Origin: Sisyra terminalis
Lineage: Eukaryota; Arthropoda; Insecta; Neuroptera; Sisyridae
DNA: 64,000 nt
Reading direction: 5' to 3'
Assembly (NCBI GenBank): GCA_958496175.1
Contig: OY292278.1
Span: 1,674,001 to 1,738,000, forward strand
Part shown: one piece after another, positions 12,551 to 26,371 of the stretch
How the letters are laid out: every line of letters starts with the position of its first letter
Position numbering within the stretch: position 1 is the first letter of the stretch
The notes under the pieces: model-generated
What the model saw: only the letters and a program-made list of their open reading frames with translations
What the model was told of the DNA's origin: nothing
Databases searched by the model: none
Translations under genes and position numbers: made by a program

Positions 12551-13203
12551 TTTTTGCGGATATCATTGCGGTTATTTTGCGGTGATATTTGCGGTTATTT
12601 TTGCGGATATCATTGCGGTTATTTTGCGGTAATATTTGCGGTTATTTTGGCGGATAATATTGCGGTTATTTTTGCGGATATCATTGCGGTTATTTTGCGG
12701 TGATATTTGCGGTTATTTTTGCGGATATCAATGCGGTTATTTTGCGGTAATATTTGCGGTTATTTTTGCGGATATCATTGCGGTTATTTTTGCGGATATT
12801 ATTGCGGTTATTTTTGCGGATATCATTGCGGTTATTTTGCTGTAATATTTGCGGTTATTTTTGCGGATATCATTGCGGTTATTTTTGCGGATATCATTGC
12901 GGTTATTTTTGCGGATATCATTGCGGTTATTTTGCGGTGATATTTGCGGTTATTTTTGCGGATATCATTGCGGTTATTTTTGCGGATATTATTGCGGTTA
13001 TTTTTGCGGATATTATTGCGGTTATTTTTGCGGATATCATTGCGGTTATTTTGCGTTAACATTTGTGGTTATTTTTGCGGATATTATTGCGGTTATTTTT
13101 GCGGATATCATTGCGGTTATTTTGCGGTGATATTTGCGGTTATTTTTGCGGATATCATTGCGGTTATTTTGCGGTAATATTTGCGGTTATTTTTGCGGAT
13201 ATC

Positions 13204-14647
13204 ATTGCGGTTATTTTTGCGGATATCATAGCGGTTATTTTGCTGTAATATTTGCGGTTAATTTTGCGGATATTATTGCGGTTATTTTTGCGGATATCAT
13301 TGCGGTTATTTTGCGGTGATATTTGCGGTTATTTTTGCGGATATCATTGCGGTTATTTTGCGGTAATATTTGCGGTTATTTTTGCGGATATCATTGCGGT
13401 TATTTTTGCGGATAATATTGCGGTTATTTTTGCGGATATCATTGCGGTTATTTTGCTGTAATATTTGCGGTTAATTTTGCGGATATTATTGCGGTTATTT
13501 TTGCGGATATCATTGCGGTTATTTTTGCGGATATCATTGCGGTTATTTTGCGGTAATATTTGCGGTTATTTTTGCGGATATCATTGCGGTTATTTTTGCG
13601 GATATTATTGCGGTTATTTTTGCGGATATTATTGCGGTTATTTTTGCGGATATCATTGCGGTTATTTTGCGGTAACATTTGCGGTTATTTTTGCGGATAT
13701 TATTGCGGTTATTTTTGCGGATATCATTGCGGTTATTTTGCTGTAATATTTGCGGTTATTTTTGCGGATATCATTGCGGTTATTTTTGCGGATATTATTG
13801 CGGTTATTTTTGCGGATATTATTGCGGTTATTTTTGCGGATATCATTGCGGTTATTTTGCGGTAACATTTGCGGTTATTTTTGCGGATATTATTGCGGTT
13901 ATTTTAGCGGATATCATTGCGGTTATTTTGCTGTAATATTTGCGGTTAATTTTGCGGATATTATTGCGGTTATTTTTGCGGATATCATTGCGGTTATTTT
14001 TGCGGATATCATTGCGGTTATTTTGCGGTGATATTTGCGGTTATTTTTGCGGATATCATTGCGGTTATTTTGCGGTAATATTTGCGGTTATTTTTGCGGA
14101 AATCATTGCGGTTATTTTTGCGGATATTATAGCGGTTATTTTTGCGGATATTATTGCGGTTATTTTTGCGGATATCATTGCGGTTGTTTTGCGGTAACAT
14201 TTGCGGTTATTTTTGCGGATATTATTGCGGTTATTTTTGCGGATATCATTGCGGTTTTTTGCGGTAATATTTGCGGTTATTTTTGCGGATATTATTGCGG
14301 TTATTTTTGCGGATATCATTGCGGTTATTTTGCTGTAATATTTGCGGTTAATTTTGCGGATATCATTGCGGTTATTTTGCTGTAATATTTGCGGTTAATT
14401 TTGCGGATATTATTGCGGTTATTTTTGCGGATATCATTGCGGTTATTTTTGCGGATATCATTGCGGTTATTTTGCGGTAACATTTGCGGTTATTTTTGCG
14501 GATATTATTGCGGTTATTTTTGCGGATATCATTGCGGATATTTTGCTGTAATATTTGCGGTTAATTTTGCGGATATTATTGCGGTTATTTTTGCGGATAT
14601 CATTGCGGTTATTTTGCGGTGATATTTGCGGTTATTTTTGCGGATAT
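13204..14647 (+). repeat. 1444-bp block of the 1634-bp repeat, copy 1
   Basis: This matches 14838-16281 at a constant offset of 1634. Shared markers are GATATCATAGCGG (13226/14860), GATAATATTGCGG, TTTTAGCGGATATC, TGCGGAAATCATTG, GATATTATAGCGG, GGTTGTTTTGCGG and GGTTTTTTGCGGTAAT (14251/15885). The copies are separated by a 190-bp stretch (14648-14837). About 15.57-16.78 kb is repeated again at about 22.04-23.25 kb (offset 6467), and about 15574-15953 at 16687-17066 (offset 1113). Confidence 0.88.
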
Positions 14648-14837
14648 TATTGCGGTTATTTTGCTGTAATATTTGCGGTTAATTTTGCGGATATCATTGC
14701 GGTTATTTTGCTGTAATATTTGCGGTTAATTTTGCGGATATTATTGCGGTTATTTTTGCGGATATCATTGCGGTTATTTTTGCGGATATCATTGCGGTTA
14801 TTTTGCGGTAACATTTGCGGTTATTTTTGCGGATATT

Positions 14838-16281
14838 ATTGCGGTTATTTTTGCGGATATCATAGCGGTTATTTTGCTGTAATATTTGCGGTTAATTTTG
14901 CGGATATTATTGCGGTTATTTTTGCGGATATCATTGCGGTTATTTTGCGGTGATATTTGCGGTTATTTTTGCGGATATCATTGCGGTTATTTTGCGGTAA
15001 TATTTGCGGTTATTTTTGCGGATATCATTGCGGTTATTTTTGCGGATAATATTGCGGTTATTTTTGCGGATATCATTGCGGTTATTATGCTGTAATATTT
15101 GCGGTTAATTTTGCGGATATTATTGCGGTTATTTTTGCGGATATCATTGCGGTTATTTTTGCGGATATCATTGCGGTTATTTTGCGGTAATATTTGCGGT
15201 TATTTTTGCGGATATTATTGCGGTTATTTTTGCGGATATTATTGCGGTTATTTTTGCGGATATTATTGCGGTTATTTTTGCGGATATCATTGCGGTTATT
15301 TTGCGGTAACATTTGCGGTTATTTTTGCGGATATTATTGCGGTTATTTTTGCGGATATCATTGCGGTTATTTTGCTGTAATATTTGCGGTTATTTTTGCG
15401 GATATCATTGCGGTTATTTTTGCGGATATTATTGCGGTTATTTTTGCGGATATTATTGCGGTTATTTTTGCGGATATCATTGCGGTTATTTTGCGGTAAC
15501 ATTTGCGGTTATTTTTGCGGATATTATTGCGGTTATTTTAGCGGATATCATTGCGGTTATTTTGCTGTAATATTTGCGGTTAATTTTGCGGATATTATTG
15601 CGGTTATTTTTGCGGATATCATTGCGGTTATTTTTGCGGATATCATTGCGGTTATTTTGCGGTGATATTTGCGGTTATTTTTGCGGATATCATTGCGGTT
15701 ATTTTGCGGTAATATTTGCGGTTATTTTTGCGGAAATCATTGCGGTTATTTTTGCGGATATTATAGCGGTTATTTTTGCGGATATTATTGCGGTTATTTT
15801 TGCGGATATCATTGCGGTTGTTTTGCGGTAACATTTGCGGTTATTTTTGCGGATATTATTGCGGTTATTTTTGCGGATATCATTGCGGTTTTTTGCGGTA
15901 ATATTTGCGGTTATTTTTGCGGATATTATTGCGGTTATTTTTGCGGATATCATTGCGGTTATTTTGCTGTAATATTTGCGGTTAATTTTGCGGATATCAT
16001 TGCGGTTATTTTGCTGTAATATTTGCGGTTAATTTTGCGGATATTATTGCGGTTATTTTTGCGGATATCATTGCGGTTATTTTTGCGGATATCATTGCGG
16101 TTATTTTGCGGTAACATTTGCGGTTATTTTTGCGGATATTATTGCGGTTATTTTTGCGGATATCATTGCGGATATTTTGCTGTAATATTTGCGGTTAATT
16201 TTGCGGATATTATTGCGGTTATTTTTGCGGATATCATTGCGGTTATTTTGCGGTGATATTTGCGGTTATTTTTGCGGATAT
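14838..16281 (+). repeat. 1444-bp block of the 1634-bp repeat, copy 2
   Basis: Partner of 13204-14647. The left edge is a C/T difference at 13203/14837 and the right edge a C/T difference at 14648/16282 (TATTATT versus TATCATT), both inside otherwise identical monomers, so the breakpoints lie in exact repeat register. Confidence 0.88.
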
Positions 16282-19169
16282 CATTGCGGTTATTTTGCGG
16301 TAATATTTGCGGTTATTTTTGCGGATATCATTGCGGTTATTTTTGCGGATAATATTGCGGTTATTTTTGCGGATATCATTGCGGTTATTTTGCTGTAATA
16401 TTTTCGGTTAATTTTGCGGATATTATTGCGGTTATTTTTGCGGATATCATTGCGGTTATTTTTGCGGATATCATTGCGGTTATTTTGCGGTAATATTTGC
16501 GGTTATTTTTGCGGATATCATTGCGGTTAATTTTGCGGATATTATTGCGGTTATTTTTGCGGATATTATTGCGGTTATTTTTGCGGATATCATTGCGGTT
16601 ATTTTGCGGTAACATTTGCGGTTATTTTTGCGGATATTATTGCGGTTATTTTTGCGGATATCATTGCGGTTATTTTGCTGTAATATTTGCGGTTAATTTT
16701 GCGGATATTATTGCGGTTATTTTTGCGGATATCATTGCGGTTATTTTTGCGGATATCATTGCGGTTATTTTGCGGTGATATTTGCGGTTATTTTTGCGGA
16801 TATCATTGCGGTTATTTTGCGGTAATATTTGCGGTTATTTTTGCGGAAATCAATGCGGTTATTTTTGCGGATATTATTGCGGTTATTTTTGCGGATATTA
16901 TTGCAGTTATTTTTGCGGATATCATTGCGGTTGTTTTGCGGTAACATTTGCGGTTATTTTTGCGGATATTATTGCGGTTATTTTTGCGGATATCATTGCG
17001 GTTTTTTGCGGTAATATTTGCGGTTATTTTTGCGGATATTATTGCGGTTATTTTTGCGGATATCATTGCGGTTATTTTGCTGTAATATTTGCGGTTAATT
17101 TTGCGGATATTATTGCGGTTATTTTTATGGATATCATTGCGGTTATTTTTGCGGATATCATTGCGGTTATTTTTGCGGATATCATTGCGGTTATTTTGCG
17201 GTGATATTTGCGGTTATTTTTGCGGATATCATTGCGGTTATTTTGCTGTAATATTAGCGGTTAATTTTGCGGATATCATTGCGGTTATTTTTGCGGATAT
17301 TATTGCGGTTATTTTGCGGATATCATTGCGGTTATTTTGCGGTGATATTTGCGGTTATTTTTGCGGATATCATTGCGGTTATTTTGCAGTAACATTTGTG
17401 GTTATTTTTGCGGATATTATTGCGGTTATTTTTGCGGATATCATTGCGGTTATTTTGCGGTAATATTTGCGGTTATTTTTGCGGATATTATTGCGGTTAT
17501 TTTGCTGTAATATTTGCGGTTAATTTTGCGGATATCATTGCGGTTATTTTGCTGTAATATTTGCGGTTAATTTTGCGGATATAATTGCGGTTATTTTTGC
17601 GGATATCATTGCGGTTATTTTTGCGGATATCACTGCGGTTATTTTGCGGTAACATTTGCGGTTATTTTTGCGGATATTATTGCGGTTATTTTTGCGGATA
17701 TCATTGCGGTTATTTTGCTGTAATATTTGCGGTTAATTTTGCGGATATTATTGCGGTTATTTTTGCGGATATCATTGCGGTTATTTTGCGGTAATATTTG
17801 CGGTTATTTTTGCGGATATCATTGCGGTTATTTTTGCGGATAATATTGCGGATATTTTTGCGGATATCATTGCGGTTATTTTACTGTAATATTTGCGGTT
17901 AATTTTGCGGATATTATTGCGGTTATTTTTGCGGATATCATTGCGGTTATTTTGCGGTAACATTAGCGGTTATTTTTGCGGATATTATTGCGGTTATTTT
18001 GCGGTAATATTTGCGGTTATTTTTGCGGATATCATTGCGGTTATTTTTGCGGATATCATTGCGGTTATTTTGCGGTGATATTTGCGGTTATTTTTGCGGA
18101 TATCATTGCGGTTATTTTGCGGTAATATTTGCAGTTATTTTTGCGGATATCATTGCGGTTATTTTGCTGTAATATTTGCGGTTATTTTTGCGGATATTAT
18201 TGCGGTTATTTTTGCGGATTTCATTGCGGTTATTTTGCGGTGATATTTACGGTTATTTTTGCGGATATCATTGCGGTTATTTTGCTGTAATATTTGCGGT
18301 TAATTTTGCGGATATTATTGCGGTTATGTTTGCGGATATCATTGCGGTTATTTTTGCGGATATTATTGCGGTTATTTTTGCGGATATCATTGCGGTTATT
18401 TTGCGGTGATATTTGCGGTTATTTTTGCGGATATCATTGCGGTTATTTTTGCGGATATCATTGCGGTTATTTTGCGGTGATATTTGCGGTTATTTTTGCG
18501 GATATGATTGCGGTTATTTTTGCGGATATTATTGCGGTTATTTTTGCGGATATTATTGCGGTTATTTTTGCGGATATCATTGCGGTTATTTTGCGGTAAC
18601 ATTTGTGGTTATTTTTGCGGATATTATTGCGGTTATTTTGCGGTAATATTTGCGGTTATTTTTGCGGATATCATTGCGGTTATTTTGCGGTAACATTTGC
18701 GGTTATTTTTGCGGATATTATTGCGGTTATTTTTGCGGATATCATTGCGGTTATTTTGCTGTAATATTTGCGGTTATTTTTGCGGATATTATTGCGGTTA
18801 TTTTTGCGGATATCATTGCGGTTATTTTTGCGGTTATCATTGCGGTTATTTTGCGGTGATATTTGCGGTTATTTTTGCGGATATCATTGCGGTTATTTTG
18901 CGGTAATATTTGCGGTTATTTTTGCGGATATCATTGCGGTTATTTTTGCGGATATTATTGCGGTTATTTTTGCGGATATCATTGCGGTTATTTTGCGGTG
19001 ATATTTGCGGTTATTTTTGCGGATATCATTGCGGTTATTTTGCTGTAATATTTGCGGTTATTTTGCGGATATTATTGCGGTTATTTTTGCGGATATCATT
19101 GCGGTTATTTTTGCGGATATTATTGCGGTTATTTTTGCGGATATCATTGCGGTTATTTTGCTGTAATAA

Positions 19170-20851
19170 TTGCGGTTAATTTTGCGGATATTATTGCGGT
19201 TATTTTTGCGGATATCATTGCGGTTATTTTTGCGGATATTATTGCGGTTATTTTTGCGGATATCATTGCGGTTATTTTGCGGTGATATTTGCGGTTATTT
19301 TTGCGGATATCATTGCGGTTATTTTTGCGGATATCATTGCGGTTATTTTGCGGTGATATTTGCGGTTATTTTTGCGGATATCATTGCGGTTATTTTTGCG
19401 GATATTATTGCGGTTATTTTTGCGGATATTATTGCGGTTATTTTTGCGGATATCATTGCGGTTATTTTGCGGTAACATTTGTGGTTATTTTTGCGGATAT
19501 TATTGCGGTTATTTTTGCGGATATCATTGCGGTTATTTTGCGGTAATATTTGCGGTTATTTTTGCGGATATTATTGCGGTTATTTAGCTGTAATATTTGC
19601 GGTTCATTTTGCGGATATCATTGCGGTTATTTTGCTGTAATATTTGCGGTTAATTTTGCGGATATTATTGCGGTTATTTTTGCGGATATCATTGCGGTTA
19701 TTTTTGCGGATATCATTGCGGTTATTTTGCGGTAACATTTGCGGTTATTTTTGCGGGTATTATTGCGGTTATTTTTGCGGATATCATTGCGGTTATTTTG
19801 CGGTAACATTTGCGGTTATTTTTGCGGATATTATTGCGGTTATTTTTGCGGATATCATTGCGGTTATTTTGCTGTAATATTTGCGGTTAATTTTGCGGAT
19901 ATTATTGCGGTTATTTTTGCGGATATCATTGCGGTTATTTTTGCGGATATCATTGCGGTTATTTTGCGGTGATATTTGCGGTTATTTTTGCGGATATTAT
20001 TGCGGTTATTTTTGCGGATATCATTGCGGTTATTTTTGCGGATATTATTGCGGTTATTTTTGCGGATATTATTGCGGTTATTTTTGCGGATATCATTGCG
20101 GTTATTTTGCGGTAATATTTGCGGTTATTTTTGCGGATATCATTGCGGTTATTTTGCGGTGATATTTGCGGTTATTTTTGCGGATATTATTGCGGTTATT
20201 TTTGCGGAATTTTATTGCGGTTATTTTTGCGGATATCATTGCGGTTATTTTGCTGTAATATTTGCGGTTATTTTTGCGGATATCATTGCGGTTATTTTGC
20301 GGTGATATTTGCGGTTATTTTTGCGGATATCATTGCGGTTATTTTGCTGTAATATTTGCGGTTATTTTGCGGATATTATTGCGGTTATTTTTGCGGATAT
20401 CATTGCGGTTATTTTTGCGGAATTTTATTGCGGTTATTTTTGCGGATATCATTGCGGTTATTTTGCTGTAATATTTGCGGTTAATTTTGCGGATATTATT
20501 GCGGTTATTTTTGCGGATATCATTGCGGTTATTTTTGCGGATATTATTGCGGTTATTTTTGCGGATATCATTGCGGTTATTTTGCGGTGATATTTGCGGT
20601 TATTTTTGCGGATATCATTGCGGTTATTTTTGCGGATATCATTGCGGTTATTTTGCGGTGATATTTGCGGTTATTTTTGCGGATATCATTGCGGTTATTT
20701 TTGCGGATATTATTGCGGTTATTTTTGCGGATATTATTGCGGTTATTTTTGCGGATATCATTGCGGTTATTTTGCGGTAACATTTGTGGTTATTTTTGCG
20801 GATATTATTGCGGTTATTTTTGCGGATATCATTGCGGTTATTTTGCGGTAA
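19170..20851 (+). repeat. 1305-bp duplication offset with an internal 213-bp repeat
   Basis: About 19170-19546 recurs at 20475-20851 (offset 1305), sharing the order of GTGA 11-mers and an ACATTTGTGG monomer. Between the copies, the unusual monomer GCGGAATTTTATTGCGG occurs at 20204 and 20417, 213 bp apart (3 x 71). An earlier relative of the left copy is at 18294-18599 (offset 876), differing for example by GGATATGATTG. Confidence 0.8.
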
Positions 20852-21517
20852 TATTTGCGGTTATTTTTGCGGATATTATTGCGGTTATTTTGCTGTAATA
20901 TTTGCGGTTAATTTTGCGGATATCATTGCGGTTATTTTGCTGTAATATTTGCGGTTAATTTTGCGGATATTATAGCGGTTATTTTTGCGGATATCATTGC
21001 GGTTATTTTTGCGGATATCATTGCGGTTATTTTGCGGTAACATTTGCGGTTATTTTTGCGGATATTATTGCGGTTATTTTTGCGGATATTATTGCGGTTA
21101 TTTTGCTGTAATATTTCCGGTTAATTTTGCGGATATTATTGCGGTTATTTTTGCGGATATCATTGCGGTTATTTTGCGGTGATATTTGCGGTTATTTTTG
21201 CGGATATCATTGCGGTTATTTTGCGGTAATATTTGCGGTTATTTTTGCGGATATCATTGCGGTTATTTTTGCGGATAATATTGCGGTTATTTTTGCGGAT
21301 ATCATTGCGGTTATTTTGCTGTAATATTTGTGGTTAATTTTGCGGATATTATTGCGGTTATTTTTGCGGATATCATTGCGGTTATTTTTGCGGATATCAT
21401 TGCGGTTATTTTGCGGTAATATTTGCGGTTATTTTTGCGGATATCATTGCGGTTATTTTTGCGGATATTATTGCGGTTATTTTTGCGGATATTATTGCGG
21501 TTATTTTTGCGGATATC

Positions 21518-24500
21518 ATTGCGGTTATTTTGCGGTAACATTTGCGGTTATTTTTGCGGATATTATTGCGGTTATTTTTGCGGATATCATTGCGGTTATT
21601 TTGCTGTAATATTTGCGGTTAATTTTGCGGATATTATTGCGGTTATTTTTGCGGATATCATTGCGGTTATTTTTGCGGATATCATTGCGGTTATTTTGCG
21701 GTGATATTTGCGGTTATTTTTGCGGATATTATTGCGGTTATTTTTGCGGATATCATTGCGGTTATTTTTGCGGATATTATTGCGGTTATTTTTGCGGATA
21801 TTATTGCGGTTATTTTTGCGGATATCATTGCGGTTATTTTGCGGTAATATTTGCGGTTATTTTTGCGGATATCATTGCGGTTATTTTTGCGGATATTATT
21901 GCGGTTATTTTTGCGGATATTATTGCGGTTATTTTTGCGGATATCATTGCGGTTAATTTGCGGTAACATTTGCGGTTATTTTTGCGGATATTATTGCGGT
22001 TATTTTAGCGGATATCATTGCGGTTATTTTGCTGTAATATTTGCGGGTAATTTCGCGGATATTATTGCGGTTATTTTTGCGGATATCATTGCGGTTATTT
22101 TTGCGGATATCATTGCGGTTATTTTGCGGTGATATTTGCGGTTATTTTTGCGGATATCATTGCGGTTATTTTGCGGTAATATTTGCGGTTATTTTTGCGG
22201 AAATCATTGCGGTTATTTTTGCGGATATTATTGCGGTTATTTTTGCGGATATTATTGCGGTTATTTTTGCGGATATCATTGCGGTTGTTTTGCGGTAACA
22301 TTTGCGGTTATTTTTGCGGATATTATTGCGGTTATTTTTGCGGATATCATTGCGGTTTTTTGCGGTAATATTTGCGGTTATTTTTGCGGATATTATTGCG
22401 GTTATTTTTGCGGATATCATTGCGGTTATTTTGCTGTAATATTTGCGGTTAATTTTGCGGATATCATTGCGGTTATTTTGCTGTAATATTTGCGGTTAAT
22501 TTTGCGGATATTATTGCGGTTATTTTTGCGGATATCATTGCGGTTATTTTTGCGGATATCATTGCGGTTATTTTGCGGTAACATTTGCGGTTATTTTTGC
22601 GGATATTATTGCGGTTATTTTTGCGGATATCATTGCGGATATTTTGCTGTAATATTTGCGGTTAATTTTGCGGATATTATTGCGGTTATTTTTGCGGATA
22701 TCATTGCGGTTATTTTGCGGTGATATTTGCGGTTATTTTTGCGGATATCATTGCGGTTATTTTGCGGTAATATTTGCGGTTATTTTTGCGGATATCATTG
22801 CGGTTATTTTTGCGGATAATATTGCGGTTATTTTTGCGGATATCATTGCGGTTATTTTGCTGTAATATTTTCGGTTAATTTTGCGGATATTATTGCGGTT
22901 ATTTTTGCGGATATCATTGCGGTTATTTTTGCGGATATCATTGCGGTTATTTTGCGGTAATATTTGCGGTTATTTTTGCGGATATCATTGCGGTTAATTT
23001 TGCGGATATTATTGCGGTTATTTTTGCGGATATTATTGCGGTTATTTTTGCGGATATCATTGCGGTTATTTTGCGGTAACATTTGCGGTTATTTTTGCGG
23101 ATATTATTGCGGTTATTTTTGCGGATATCATTGCGGTTATTTTGCTGTAATATTTGCGGTTAATTTTGCGGATATTATTGCGGTTATTTTTGCGGATATC
23201 ATTGCGGTTATTTTTGCGGATATCATTGCGGTTATTTTGCGGTGATATTTGCGGTTATTTTTGCGGATATCATTGCGGTTATTTTGCGGTAATATTTGCG
23301 GTTATTTTTGCGGATATTATTGCGGTTATTTTTGCGGATATCATTGCGGTTTTTTGCGGTAATATTTGCGGTTATTTTTGCGGATATTATTGCGGTTATT
23401 TTTGCGGATATCATTGCGGTTATTTTGCTGTAATATTTGCGGTTATTTTTGCGGAAATCATTGCGGTTATTTTTGCGGATATCATTGCGGTTATTTTTGC
23501 GGATATTATTGCGGTTATTTTTGCGGATATCATTGCGGTTATTTTGCGGTGATATTTGCGGTTATTTTTGCGGATATTATTGCGGGTATTTTTGCGGATA
23601 TTATTGCGGTTATTTTTGCGGATATCATTGCGGTTATTTTGCGGTGATATTTGCGGTTATTTTTGCGGATATAATTGCGGTTATTTTGCTGTATTATTTG
23701 CGGTTAATTTTGCGGATATTATTGCGGTTATTTTTGCGGATATCATTGCGGTTATTTTTGCGGATATTATTGCGGTTATTTTTGCGGATATCATTGCGGT
23801 TATTTTGCGGTGATATTTGCGGTTATTTTTGCGGATATCATTGCGGTTATTTTGCGGTAATATTTGCGGTTATATTTGCGGATATCATTGCGGTTATTTT
23901 GCGGTGATATTTGCGGTTATTTTTGCGGATATCATTGCGGTTATTTTGCGGTAATATTTGCGGTTATTTTTGCGGATATCATTGCGGTTATTTTTGCGGA
24001 TATTATTGCGGTTATTTTTGCGGATATCATTGCGGTTATTTTGCGGTGATATTTGCGGTTATTTTAGCGGATATCATTGCGGTTATTTTGCGGTGATATT
24101 TGCGGTTATTTTTGCGGATATCATTGCGGTTATTTTGCGGTAATATTTGCGGTTATTTTTGCGGATATCATTGCGGTTATTTTGCGGTAATATTTGCGGT
24201 TATTTTTGCGGATATCATTGCGGTTATTTTTGCGGATAATATTGCGGTTATTTTTGCGGATATCATTGCGGTTATTTTGCTGTAATATTTTCGGTTAATT
24301 TTGCGGATATTATTGCGGTTATTTTTGCGGATATCATTGCGGTTATTTTTGCGGATATCATTGCGGTTATTTTGCGGTAATATTTGCGGTTATTTTTGCG
24401 GATATCATTGCGGTTAATTTTGCGGATATTATTGCGGTTATTTTTGCGGATATTATTGCGGTTATTTTTGCGGATATCATTGCGGTTATTTTGCGGTAAC

Positions 24501-25637
24501 ATTTGCGGTTATTTTTGCGGATATTATTGCGGTTATTTTTGCGGATATCATTGCGGTTATTATGCTGTAATATTTGCGGTTAATTTTGCGGATATTATTG
24601 CGGTTATTTTAGCGGATATTATTGCGGTTATTTTTGCGGATATCATTGCGGTTATTTTTGCGGATATCATTGCGGTTATTTTGCGGTAATATTTGCGGTT
24701 ATTTTTGCGGATATCATTGCGGTTATTATGCTGTAATATTTGCGGTTAATTTTGCGGATATTATTGCGGTTATTTTAGCGGATATTATTGCGGTTATTTT
24801 TGCGGATATCATTGCGGTTATTTTTGCGGATATCATTGCGGTTATTTTGCGGTAATATTTGCGGTTATTTTTGCGGATATAATTGCGGTTATTTTGCTGT
24901 ATTATTTGCGGTTAATTTTGCGGATATTATTGCGGTTATTTTTGCGGATATTATTGCGGTTATTTTTGCGGATATTATTGCGGTTATTTTTGCGGATATC
25001 TTTGCGGTTGTTTTGCGGTAACATTTGCGGTTATTTTTGCGGATATTATTGCGGTTATTTTTGCGGATATCATTGCGGTTTTTTGCGGTAATATTTGCGG
25101 TTATTTTTGCGGATATTATTGCGGTTATTTTTGCGGATATCATTGCGGTTATTTTGCTGTAATATTTGCGGTTAATTTTGCGGATATTATTGCGGTTATT
25201 TTTGCGGATATCATTGCGGTTGTTTTGCGGTAACATTTGCGGTTATTTTTGCGGATATTATTGCGGTTATTTTGCGGTAACATTTGCGGTTATTTTTGCG
25301 GATATTATTGCGGTTATATTTGCGGATATCATTGCGGTTATTTTGCTGTAATATTTGCGGTTAATTTTGCGGATATTATTGCGGTTATTTTTGCGGATAT
25401 CATTGCGGTTATTTTGCGGTGATATTTGCGGTTATTTTTGCGGATATCATTGCGGTTATTTTGCGGTAATATTTGCGGTTATTTTTGCGGATATCATTGC
25501 GGTTATTTTTGCGGATAATATTGCGGTTATTTTTGCGGATATCATTGCGGTTATTATGCTGTAATATTTGCGGTTAATTTTGCGGATATTATTGCGGTTA
25601 TTTTAGCGGATATTATTGCGGTTATTTTTGCGGATAT
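21518..25637 (+). repeat. 4.12-kb segmental duplication, copy 1
   Basis: This block matches 26372-30491 at a constant offset of 4854 with no length change. Shared rare markers in order include GGGTAATTTCGCGG (about 22044/26898), TGCGGAAATC, GGTTTTTTGCGG (22352/27206, 23346/28200, 25075/29929), ATTGCGGGTATTTTTG, GCTGTATTATTTG and GCGGTTATTATGCTG. The only differences I noticed are GGTTATTTGCGG versus GGTTAATTTGCGG near 27423 and a TGCCG at about 29715. The block starts after a C/T difference (21517/26371) and ends before one (25638/30492). Confidence 0.9.
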
Positions 25638-26371
25638 TATTGCGGTTATATTTGCGGATATCATTGCGGTTATTTTGCTGTAATATTTGCGGTTAATTTT
25701 GCGGATATTATTGCGGTTATTTTTGCGGATATCATTGCGGTTATTTTGCGGTGATATTTGCGGTTATTTTTGCGGATATCATTGCGGTTATTTTGCGGTA
25801 ATATTTGCGGTTATTTTTGCGGATATCATTGCGGTTATTTTTGCGGATAATATTGCGGTTATTTTTGCGGATATCATTGCGGTTATTATGCTGTAATATT
25901 TGCGGTTAATTTTGCGGATATTATTGCGGTTATTTTTGCGGATATTATTGCGGTTATTTTTGCGGATATTATTGCGGTTATTTTTGCGGATATCATTGCG
26001 GTTATTTTGCGGTAACATTTGCGGTTAATTTTGCGGATATTATTGCGGTTATTTTTGCGGATATCATTGCGGTTGTTTTGCGGTAACATTTGCGGTTATT
26101 TTTGCGGATATTATTGCGGTTATTTTGCGGTAACATTTGCGGTTATTTTTGCGGATATTATTGCGGTTATATTTGCGGATATCATTGCGGTTATTTTGCT
26201 GTAATATTTGCGGTTAATTTTGCGGATATTATTGCGGTTATTTTTGCGGATATCATTGCGGTTATTTTGCGGTGATATTTGCGGTTATTTTTGCGGATAT
26301 TATTGCGGTTATTTTTGCGGATATCATTGCGGTTTTTTGCGGTAATATTTGCGGTTATTTTTGCGGATATT

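Noticed and set aside
12832..13062. Minus-strand open frames with NNRNDIRK / ITAMISAK repeats
   Set aside because: They are the reverse complement of the same 12-bp repeat, occur at dozens of places, and begin and end at 11-mers. They are periodicity artefacts.
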